A stretch of DNA of 64,000 nt from Luzula sylvatica (lineage: Eukaryota; Streptophyta; Magnoliopsida; Poales; Juncaceae): the NCBI GenBank assembly GCA_946800325.1, contig OX326961.1:5372655-5436654 (forward strand). The letters are read 5' to 3'. Below, piece after piece: positions 56,776 to 64,000 of the stretch (position 1 is the stretch's first letter; every line of letters starts with the position of its first letter). The notes beneath the pieces are model-generated. The model was given only the letters and a program-made list of their open reading frames with translations, was not told the origin of the DNA and did no database searches. The position numbers were made by a program, and so were the translations under genes.

Positions 56776-58233
56776 AATGGCACCACCTCCCCTTTCTTCG
56801 TACATAAGAAGGGATTACGGCAAGGCGACCCTCTCTCCCCCCTCCTTTTCGATCTAGCCGTTGATCTCCTTCAAGATATCATTCTAAAGATCGATCCGCT
56901 TCTCGATAAATGTACTTCTTTTCCTACCCCGACGCTTCAATACGCCGATGACACGGTGATTTTCATTGAAGCTTCTCCGCATAACCTACGCATTATATCG
57001 TATGTGCTTGACTCTTTCTCCGAAATAACGGGCTTGGAAATAAACCGAGCAAAGACTACTTTTACTCCAATCGGGATTCCATCGTCTCTTCTATCAACAA
57101 TTCGAGATATTCTCCAATGTCCTTGCAAAGACTTTCCGCTAAACTATCTCGGTATTCCATTATCAATTAGAAGGCCGAAAAAGATCTCCTTTCTCCCTCT
57201 CATCGCTAAGGTCCAAAAACAAGTAGCGGCATGGCAAGGACGCCTACTCTCGATGGGCGGTAGACTCACGTTGGCTAAGGCAACATTAAACGCCCTTCCA
57301 ATCTACTTAATGCAAACAACGAAACTACCAATTTGGGTGACGAAACAACTAGAAAAATCTATAAGATCCTTCCTATGGACGGGCAAGGATAGTCATTCCA
57401 ATGGGAAAAGCCTAATAAATTGGTCCACGGTTTGTCTCCCCAAAGCAAACGGGGGACTTGGCCTTCTCCATCTACCGACTATGAATGATGCCCTCCTCCA
57501 AAAATTTCTTTGGAAAATCGACAACACACGTGATAATCTATGGTCCCATTATCTACAAACGCTCTATGGAATAAGGAATTCGGGCCAACTTGCTAACTTG
57601 GCTATCACAAAGGCCTCTCCTTTCATTAAGGATCTCAAGAAAGTACTCCCAATTTACGAATTCTCATTAGAAAAAACGGCCGACAATACCTCCGTATCTT
57701 GGAAATGGGAAACATCCGGAGATTTCTCCTCCAAATCGGCGTATACTTTCATGCGTAACCCCGGCCTCAAAAATAGATGGCAAAATCGAATTTGGAAATC
57801 ACGAGCCCCCCTTAAAGTCCGGTTCTTTCATTGGATTGCCTCGCATGATCGACTCAATACGGCCGATATCATGAGAAAGAAGGGTTGGCAACACGATGAG
57901 AAATGTGTGTTGTGTAATCGGCATAACGAATCGAGGAATCACCTACTAAAGGAATGTTCGTTTACCAAGGCAACGTGGCGCATCCTCAACCGATCGACCA
58001 AAAACTTAGCCCCTTACATCAACGGTATGTCATTGTTTGAATCATGGGAGGCTCTTTCCAAACAACTCAACAAACGAGAGCGACCCGGATGGCACTCATT
58101 ATGGATGGCGGCTAATTGGAACGTGTGGAAAGAACGAAACCGACGCATATTTCAAAATAAAAAACGCACCCCGAAATATATCGCTTCAAAATCGATGGAA
58201 GAGGCAACTACCTGGGCCAAACTTCGCAATTAG
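56776..58233 (+). CDS. LINE ORF2, 3' half: RT core and zf-RVT domain
   Basis: The frame enters in the RT at LNGTTSPFFVHKKGLRQGDP and contains LQYADDTVIF, the YxDD catalytic motif. It continues through GLEINRAKT, NYLGIPL, WQGRLLSMGGRLTLAK and the zf-RVT region (PLKVRFFHWIASHDRLNTAD, then CVLCN...ESRNHLLKEC, a zinc-binding Cys/His pattern). It ends EATTWAKLRN. It is 485 codons with no internal stop. The ATG at 56773 lies at the inversion junction and is not a natural start. Together with the inverted half it accounts for nearly all of one ORF2. The 3' UTR runs to about 58405, with a short A-rich tail. Confidence 0.95.
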   Translation, partial: NGTTSPFFVHKKGLRQGDPLSPLLFDLAVDLLQDIILKIDPLLDKCTSFPTPTLQYADDTVIFIEASPHNLRIISYVLDSFSEITGLEINRAKTTFTPIGIPSSLLSTIRDILQCPCKDFPLNYLGIPLSIRRPKKISFLPLIAKVQKQVAAWQGRLLSMGGRLTLAKATLNALPIYLMQTTKLPIWVTKQLEKSIRSFLWTGKDSHSNGKSLINWSTVCLPKANGGLGLLHLPTMNDALLQKFLWKIDNTRDNLWSHYLQTLYGIRNSGQLANLAITKASPFIKDLKKVLPIYEFSLEKTADNTSVSWKWETSGDFSSKSAYTFMRNPGLKNRWQNRIWKSRAPLKVRFFHWIASHDRLNTADIMRKKGWQHDEKCVLCNRHNESRNHLLKECSFTKATWRILNRSTKNLAPYINGMSLFESWEALSKQLNKRERPGWHSLWMAANWNVWKERNRRIFQNKKRTPKYIASKSMEEATTWAKLRN

Positions 58234-58437
58234 AGTTGCTAAGTGATGAGTTCTATTTTTATTACTTTTATTTCTAGTTATATAGTTAGTCCCTAGGTGT
58301 ATCGAATATCTATAATGGTCACTAGCTTTAGCCAAGAACGGCATGGTTGTAAGTCGTACCCTCTTTTATATATATAAACCTCTAAGGACTAGCTCTTTGC
58401 TATCCTTATTTCAAAAAATAAAAATAAAACCTTTAAA

Positions 58438-59014
58438 CAGACGAGTAAAATAGTCCGCGCTTTGCTGCGGAAATTATATGTAATATTCAATGTACTTTAT
58501 GTCTTTTTCTGTGTTTCCTCTTAGAGGTATTTATTTTTGTGATAATCAATATAAAACTAAATAGTCAATAATATTATTACAAGTAGATGTAAACATAACA
58601 TCTACTTGAAAATTAAAAAGCATATACATGAAAAATAAAACCAATAATATAATGTAATTATCATGCAACAAAGCAGCATATTACAATAGGCACAAAAGCA
58701 AAGAAAATTGTATTTGCTAATATTTATTTAGAATCCAAGTTTTCAACTAATAAATTCCTCGTTGGCTTTCTATATCAAAATATAAAGAAGATACAAAAAC
58801 CAAAAGAATATGCTCCAAACAAAAAATTAAATTTTGTTGATTTCTATTGATTTGATAGGACAATTGAATTATTTATAGAAAGAAAGGAGGAGTGAATGAA
58901 TGACACGACCTTGTTAGTACATTCCAGATTAGGAAAAAAGGCAAATAAAATTGACATATACATCAATCGAGGCCATGTTGAAGCTAACATGAACTAAAAA
59001 CAACATAGTAGAAA
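58438..59014. other. AT-rich region with GC motif
   Basis: AATAGTCCGCGCTTTGCTGC plus GG at 58450-58471 is a GC-hairpin motif like that at 60628 but without CTAG. The rest is AT-rich with no gene. Confidence 0.5.
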
Positions 59015-59397
59015 CTAGAAAGAAGTACTTGTATGAGTAAAATCAGGAATGGAAAGAAAACAAGGTATTTTTCTGTTTTTAAGTAGGGGGTCGTCTAGTA
59101 AAAGAGAGAACGAAACATGAGCCATTGAGCCCTTTAATTTTCTTATTTCAGTGCGCAAATCATAATCAGAAATCCTCTTAACACTATAAAAATGAGGAAT
59201 GGTATAAATTATTATTACCTTTAGAAAGGAATAGGAAGAAGAATTCAAGTGATCATGATATTCCGTTTGACATTCAACTTTTTGGAGCAAACTTTTGGCA
59301 CTTGAAGTGATCTTCATATGATGAATTCTATCCAGCTTTGAATAATTACATGTCCAGTATTCAGGCAATGAAATATTGTTCAATCCAGTACCTTGAC
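59015..59397 (-). CDS. Unrecognised open frame, possible terminal exon
   Basis: A frame of about 126 codons starts after a possible acceptor (ATGCTCAG at 59398) with GQGTGLNNISLPEYWTCNYS. It includes KITSSAKSLLQKVECQTEYH and LLLDDPLLKNRKIPCFLSIP and ends in a stop at 59015. The composition is balanced and protein-like. I cannot name a family. A GTAATAAT donor and a TTTATAG acceptor 35 bp apart near 59184-59218 are too close for a plant intron, so the frame is best read straight through. Upstream exons were not found; the next upstream segment (59400-59640) is AT-rich. Confidence 0.3.
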
Positions 59398-59399
59398 CT

Positions 59400-59690
59400 G
59401 AGCATGTTTATACATATATAAATGTAAGTAATGATGGATAATGGATATAGATGAACTAAACCTTTCAAAATATTAGGGCAAGAGGTTTGCATCATATAAA
59501 TTAAGAAAAAATAGATGAGATAAATGTAATTAATAAAACCAAAAAGAATATACTTGCAAATTGCATCATAATATTGTTATACGCCTTTGGTTCTTATGCA
59601 TGCACCAATATCATAAGTATGTATAATTAGTTCAATATTATTTGTTTAGCGCTTAGTTACAAAAATGTATAGAGGGATTATGTGTTAATA
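59400..59690. other. AT-rich segment, nothing recognised
   Basis: No feature could be supported. Confidence 0.4.
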
Positions 59691-59734
59691 AGATTTGTAA
59701 TGGAATGCATCTGTTACAATAATTTGGAGCAAAC

Positions 59735-59965
59735 CCTGACGGAGATCCGAGGCTGAGATCCGACATCCGACGGCGACAGCGAGGGCGAGGCGGAGATCCG
59801 ACAGCGACGGCGACAGCGGCAGCCAGGCGGAGATCAGAGGGCAACAGCGACGGGCGAGTCGGGGTGAGTCTGGGACAGTGAAAGGAAAAAGCGGGAAAGG
59901 AAAAAATACGAGATTTGAACTCGCGTGGAGACGAACCGTTCGTCCAAGGATGGCCGAAAACATCA
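59735..59965 (-). other. GC-rich repeat with pol III B-box-like motif
   Basis: Copies of TCGGATCTCCGCCT and GTCGCCGTCGCTGTCGGA (minus strand) make a GC-rich, low-complexity block. Upstream on the same strand, CACGCGAGTTCAAATCTCGT forms a T-arm-like hairpin with the B-box core GTTCAAATC. A tRNA-derived SINE head or a tRNA relic is possible, but I could not fold a full cloverleaf or find an A box. The overlapping frames (59653-59844, 59685-59966) have no recognisable product. Confidence 0.3.
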
Positions 59966-60079
59966 TTTCTCTGCTTGTATCTTACTTTTGCAATTGTAAT
60001 TTACTTTTGCGTTAAACTACTTTTTTACATTTATCATGTAAAATCGCATCAATGTATTAAACTTTGTTTTAATATATTA

Positions 60080-60121
60080 AAAGAGGCTTCGCCTCTTTAG
60101 TTTTTCAAAAAAAAAAAAAAA
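60080..60121 (+). other. 8-bp hairpin followed by poly(A)
   Basis: AAAGAGGC-TTC-GCCTCTTT is a perfect stem with a 3-base loop. It is followed by TAGTTTTTC and about 16 A. The layout suggests the 3' end of a retroposed or SINE-like insert in plus orientation. It is not read as a bacterial terminator in this nuclear context. Confidence 0.5.
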
Positions 60122-60203
60122 TTTTTGGAGAAGCCACCTAAAATATTAATTTCTGTTTTCAAAGGAGAATCAATACCAAATTTGTAAAGCACAAAAAATG
60201 AAA

Positions 60204-60311
60204 GTTTTTATGGGTATTAGGGTTAATTGTCAGCTTTGGGAGAAATGACAGGTAATTAACTCGGCCATGCATGACCGTTAATTGCCAAATATGAAAGAAA
60301 ATATTAGGATT
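60204..60311 (+). repeat. 108-bp duplicated segment, copy 2
   Basis: Near-identical partner of 48468-48575. Downstream, TTGATATTTTGTAG-GAGCTACAG (60557) looks like an intron end, so this copy may retain its original place inside an intron. The following exon-like piece (60557-60605) is soon interrupted by the Helitron-type end at 60617. Confidence 0.85.
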
Positions 60312-60616
60312 TCCAGACATGGAAGATTTTTATCCTTTTCTTAATTAACAATTGTCACTTAATTGTATTTGTTATAACTTTCTAATTGAGAGTCAATTGC
60401 TTTGTATTGTCATCTTATCTTATGATTAGGTTCAAGTTGACATGCTTTTGTTTATTAATGACGCGATAACTTGTGGAGATTTTTTTTGTTAATTTGAGTG
60501 TACCTTAATTTTTATTTTGAATATTGCCATTTTTATTTTTATTGATATTTTGTAGGAGCTACAGTGAATTATTCGAAAAAACTCTCCACCAGTTTTCTCC
60601 ACCAGTTTTTATTGAT

Positions 60617-60646
60617 ACTAGGAAAATTTCCGCGCTTCGCTGCGGT
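60617..60646 (-). mobile_element. Helitron 3'-end signature
   Basis: On the minus strand CCGCAGCGAAGCGCGG is followed by 8 nt and CTAG, then T: GC hairpin plus CTAG as at 51002. The element would extend to higher coordinates. Its 5' end was not identified with confidence. The frame 60564-60869 crosses this junction and is not considered a gene. Confidence 0.5.
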
Positions 60647-61324
60647 TTGTTCATTTTTTATTGTGATAGCAATGTCGAAAGATCAAAAGTCATATAAACA
60701 TATTTTTTTAATAGCGATGGTTTGTTTATTTTTTTTTTCTGTGCACTATTTCTTTAAGGCTTGTTTAGCAATGTATAAACCTCAGAAATTATTAGGCTTG
60801 CTTAGCACTAAGTTTCAAGACCCGTGTCAAATAATTTTATCATCACAAAGTCATATACCATTATCTTGACAAGTATGAGTGAGAGTGAAAGTATGGTAAA
60901 TATATCATCATTGTGGTTGAACTGTAAGGGAGGAAAAAAAAAAAAAAAAGCATTTGTTAAAAATCTCTTATCTTTTCTTGATACTTAAAAAAAAATCCCA
61001 ACTTCTTGGAAACTCCAAAAAAAAACCTATCTCAAAAAAAAAAAAAAAATTTATTTAACACCCTACCGTTAAGTTTGTCTATTATATGTTAACGTTGAAA
61101 TATTATTTTTTGTTAATGACTATTTTATACCATTGTATACTCTCTTTACACTAATTAAATTATAAATATTATATTCTTTTAATTAAAAAATTAATATTGG
61201 AGCAATTTATCCTTCAAAATAAATAAACAAGGCAAATAAAAATATATGAATTTTCATAATTATATAGCATCATTCATAATTTACATATTAAACCAGATGC
61301 TAACTCGATTTATAGTTCAAGCTT

Positions 61325-61640
61325 CATACAATATTTTTTTTTGGTCAAATAAGTATAATTGGCAAAGTAGTGCACAATTTTTTTGAGCCCTCCTCATAAA
61401 AAAAAATCGCCTGGTCGTCCATATAAAAAGCGAAATATAGGTCCCGATGAACACTGTACATGGAGGACAATATCAGCGATTCAAGTTTTTGTCAAATAAG
61501 TCTAATTGGCAAAGTAGTGCACAATTTTTTTTTTTAGCCCTCCTCATAAAAAAACCGCCTGGTCGTCCATGTAAAAAGCGAAATATAGGTCCCGATGAAC
61601 ACCGTACATGAAGGACAATGTCAGCGATTCAAGTTAGCTT
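61325..61640. repeat. ~155-bp tandem duplication
   Basis: GGCAAAGTAGTGCACAATTT then GCCTGGTCGTCCAT...AGGTCCCGATGAACACYGTACAT occurs twice, with a few differences. Confidence 0.9.
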
Positions 61641-61725
61641 GTGGCGTATTATGCAAATTATGAATGATGTTATCTAATTATGAAAATTCGTATATTTATG
61701 TTTGCCTAGTTTATTCTTTCTGAAA

Positions 61726-62000
61726 GCTAAATTAAAAAATATAACAATTTGGATGTAATTAGTTTAAAGAAGAGAGTATACACGTTTAAAATGGTCATTA
61801 ACGAAAAATATTAATTTGCTAAATTAAAAAATATAATACTTAGGATTTAATTTATGATTTAATTAGTTTAAAGAAGAGAGTATACAAGGGTAAAGTGGTC
61901 ATTAACGAAAAATATTAATTTGCTAAATAAAAAAATATGACACTTAGGATTTAATTTATGATTTAATTAGTTTAAAGAAGAGAGTATACAAGGGTAAAAT
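61726..62000. repeat. ~100-bp tandem repeat, ~3 copies
   Basis: AATTAGTTTAAAGAAGAGAG followed by TATACA and TGGTCATTAACGAAAAATAT recurs at about 61756, 61859 and 61965. The last copy is part of the right foldback arm. Confidence 0.85.
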
Positions 62001-62169
62001 GGTCATTAACAAAAAATAATATCTCAAAGTTAATATATAATTGACAAATTTAACGGTAGAGGATTATATAAAAAAAAAGTTTGAGATAGGGATTTTTTTG
62101 GAGTTTCCAAGAAGTTGAGGGTTTTTTTTTTAAATATCAAGAAGTTGGGGTTATATAAAAAATTTCCAA

Positions 62170-62900
62170 AAAAATGAGCCAAAGAAAGAGAGCCACGTGG
62201 CTATCTATGATGGCTCCTTTCCATTGCAAATTTAATGGGAGGAGCAATTTGTATTGTATTTTTATTGATATTTTCAATATTCTACATAATTTAGTCAAAA
62301 ACCACCAGTTTTCTTAACAAATTTTGGTCTCACGTAAATTACCATGAACGAAAACATAATACTTATTGTTATCTATTTTTTATAAAACTATGATATATCT
62401 TGAATATTATTATACGAAGACACTAACATATGTATTTATGTCGAGCAAGAGGTATTTGCTAACATGACATAAATAAAAATGAAATATATAGATGATTATA
62501 CTCAAATAAATTATGAAAATATGATGAGATTAATACATCGTATTGTACTTTATTTTGAGTTGATATTTTATTTATCATCATAAATAACAATACTTTGTAT
62601 TAAAATGCCAAACACACGTACAACACTCACAACTTTGCAGGGTTTTATTTTAGTTTTACATTAAGTTAGAAGAGTGAATACAAGTTAAACAAAAATAATT
62701 AAAACGAATGAATACATACTCATAAGCACGCATATAATAACCTATAATTTGTTGCAATATTTATTTTGTTAATATTAGAAAAAATGTAATTAAGCTAATT
62801 GTTGCAATATTTACTTGGTTAATATAGATTCAAAATTTGGATCTAGAATCATTTTTTATCAAAGAAGCAAAAGGCATTATATTGTAAACAATATTAACTT
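62170..62900. other. AT-rich region upstream of a gene
   Basis: TTGTTGCAATATTTAYTTKGTTAATAT occurs twice (62751 and 62800). No coding region was recognised. A promoter for the next gene probably lies at its end. Confidence 0.5.
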
Positions 62901-63157
62901 TGTTATTTATACACGGTCCATATCAATCTCAAGGGTCCGTGCCATTTAGGTTCTTAGCAATCTCAAGGGTTCATCTTCGTAAACCTCTAAACCCTAGCTC
63001 TGTCGGCTCACTTTCCCGCCTCTCACATCTCTCTCTTCCCCGCTTTCCTTCGAACCCTAGATTCTTCGGATCTCGCTCGCGCGATCGTCTCTCAAGCTTC
63101 TCTCGTAAGTTTCTAGTCAGATCTGGAGCTCCGTTCGAACATCGATCAGATTTAAAG
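62900..63157 (+). promoter_or_regulatory. Promoter and 5'-UTR exon of a plant gene
   Basis: TATTTATACACGG (about 62905) may serve as a TATA box. Two telo-box-like motifs follow (AAACCCTAG at 62989-62997 and GAACCCTAG at 63052-63060), with a C/T-rich leader. TTTAAAG-GTATGTAATC at 63158 is a good donor. The intron ends TTTAACGTAG at 63363, directly before an ATG, a common arrangement for introns in plant 5' UTRs. The 134-codon frame through this block (62900-63304) crosses the splice site and is not considered real. Confidence 0.65.
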
Positions 63158-63363
63158 GTATGTAATCTGAGTTCTCTCTCCTTATTTTTTCCTAATTTTC
63201 TCTCGGGTTTTGATTTTTTTCTAGTTTCGTTACTGCATTTTTTTTACCGAGTTTGCGATTTCTTTGATGATTTTGTTGTATTTGCTTGTCATAACGATGA
63301 TTAACGTTTTAGTTTTCTCATGCTATAATGACGGTAATATATATATATATTTTTTTAACGTAG

Positions 63364-63711
63364 ATGGCGATCAAAAACTTTCCTCTGCAACTGGTTTCTA
63401 GTACTATGACTCATTTCAAAGGGCCAAGGATTTGCATAGCTAGGAGAAGGAGGGTTAGGCGTTATTTAAGAAGATAGGGGGTGATATTAGTTAGGAATTC
63501 CCAATCGCCAACTCATTTTGTGCTATTGCAAAAAAGAAAATTCAAAAGAAAAAAAAGCAAGAAAAAAATACAGAAAAAATCAAGAAAAAATAAAAAAATC
63601 AAGAATGATGTCAGGAAAAACGAGCAGGAATTCAAAATTAAGCCAATTGGACCAAGTAGTTCGAGACCCAAATCATATGTATGGTTGAGTAGTAGCAGTA
63701 CATTTGTATAG
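63364..63711 (+). CDS. Small Arg/Lys-rich ORF with in-frame TAG
   Basis: Right after the 5'-UTR intron, ATG opens MAIKNFPLQLVSSTMTHFKG then PRICIARRRRVRRYLRR and a TAG at 63475-63477 (37 codons). The same frame resumes and stays open to 63711: VILVRNSQSPTHFVLLQKRK, a run of Lys/Arg, then IKPIGPSSSRPKSYVWLSSS. Either the short peptide is an upstream ORF or the true product, or the TAG has broken a basic protein of about 115 residues. AAGAAGATAGG recurs at about 63469 and 63737 with similar flanks, so a short duplication may be involved. No family was recognised; the composition suggests nucleic-acid or ribosome contact, but that is only a guess. Confidence 0.4.
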
Positions 63712-64000
63712 GAAAGGAGGTTTAGCTACGTCTTAAGAAGATAGGTGGAGTTTAGAGCTATGCAAGCTCGATTGTTGCACCACTGCCAGCTCAAAATGGA
63801 CGAATTCACAGGCAAGTGTTTGTTTATTGATCATAAAACCCTAAACCCTCAACCATGAACTTTATATGTTTTCTATTTTTCCTCTTTTTGGTGTTGTATA
63901 CTTGTATGGTTAAAGAGTTATAAGTTAATGGGATTAACTTGCCAGTTCGATCGTCAGTAACAAACTGTACATTGATAATATCATTTGGTTAATTCAGTCC
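63712..64000. other. Downstream part of the 63-kb locus
   Basis: May hold further exons or introns. ATTCACAGGCAAGTGTTTG near 63810 could include a donor. No coding continuity was established before the window ends. Confidence 0.4.

Larger units (their letters stand above)
54446..58422 (+). mobile_element. L1-type LINE with twin-priming inversion
   Basis: The 3977-bp insertion is flanked by the 15-bp duplication AATAAAACCTTTAAA (54431-54445 and 58423-58437). The 3' half (56776-58422) is in plus orientation. The 5' half (54446 to about 56775) is inverted: ORF2 from its start codon to mid reverse transcriptase, and the end of ORF1. Read from the left flank, the inverted part starts in the RT palm (WITDL) and runs back to ORF1. 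The plus part then resumes the RT at LNGTTSPFFVHKKGLRQGDP. This is the arrangement produced by twin priming. About nine residues between WITDL and LNG seem lost. The tail is a short A-rich stretch (TTTCAAAAAATAAAAATAAA). ORF1 is 5' truncated. No frame is broken by mutation, so the insertion is young. Confidence 0.95.
60978..62150. mobile_element. Foldback-type element with ~200-bp arms
   Basis: 60978-61175 (CTTGATACTTAAAA...CAACTTCTTGGAAACTCC...CTACCGTTAA...GTATACTCTCTT) is about 85% identical in inverse to 61948-62150. The interior carries two tandem repeats: about 155 bp at 61325-61640 and about 100 bp at 61726-62000. No protein frame is present. It is a non-autonomous DNA element with long inverted arms. 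Target duplications were not fixed. Confidence 0.75.

Noticed and set aside
59184..59218. GT...AG pair that could be an intron in the 59-kb frame
   Set aside because: A 35-bp intron is too short for plants, and the frame remains open when read through.
60080..60098. Hairpin plus T run resembling a rho-independent terminator
   Set aside because: The context is plant nuclear DNA with a poly(A) tail following. No bacterial or organellar gene is adjacent.

Overview
The window is nuclear DNA of a flowering plant, most likely a eudicot. It is AT-rich, and almost everything recognisable is a plant transposable element: L1-type LINEs, Ty1/copia remnants, hAT, Mutator-like, Harbinger and Stowaway-type elements, and Helitron-like repeats. 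Gene-like pieces show plant promoters (TATA boxes, telo-boxes) and GT-AG introns. I found no rRNA, no intact tRNA, no CRISPR array and no bacterial-style operon. The species cannot be named from sequence alone.

Layout. Positions 1-11882 are one large inverted repeat: arms 1-6058 and 6547-11882 around a 488-bp spacer. The arms are nearly identical. Each carries the same four-exon fragment of an ERECTA-like leucine-rich-repeat gene and an unrecognised GC-rich frame. Only the left arm carries a 697-bp hAT-type element with an 8-bp target duplication. The left arm runs off the window edge. Just outside the right arm lies the C-terminal end of a hAT transposase.

12-22 kb holds a 142-bp tandem repeat, a decayed LINE whose ORF1 is split by a 1.6-kb LTR-like insert, a Helitron-like end and a hAT MITE. 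22-25.7 kb is the 3' part of a copia element (minus strand) with a Mutator-like MITE nested in its LTR. 25.7-33 kb holds simple repeats, a hAT element swollen by (ATT)n, and Helitron-like minisatellites. 34.4-34.8 kb looks like the promoter and first exon of a gene I cannot name. 35.9-36.7 kb is a GATC-rich minisatellite. 39.55-41.09 kb is a solo LTR with a 5-bp duplication, a TATA box and about nineteen copies of the palindrome-like motif TCCGTTRYAACGGA; the same motif is clustered in the LTR-like insert at 17 kb.

42.5-48.4 kb holds a GC-rich tandem repeat, a spliced but apparently non-coding transcription unit on the minus strand, small MITEs and a second promoter/5'-UTR-like block. 48.7-51.7 kb holds a copia fragment, a near-perfect hairpin, a Harbinger element carrying only its Myb/SANT-like ORF, and a Helitron-like copy. 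54.4-58.4 kb is a young LINE whose 5' half is inverted relative to its 3' half, the product expected from twin priming. 59-62 kb holds unrecognised open frames and a foldback element. At 63 kb a plant gene begins, with a 5'-UTR intron.

The window is a record of nested insertions rather than a pathway. The strongest candidates for something new are the 12-kb palindrome with its frozen ERECTA-like exon train, the two LTR-linked arrays of the TCCGTTRYAACGGA motif, and the twin-primed LINE with both halves still open.
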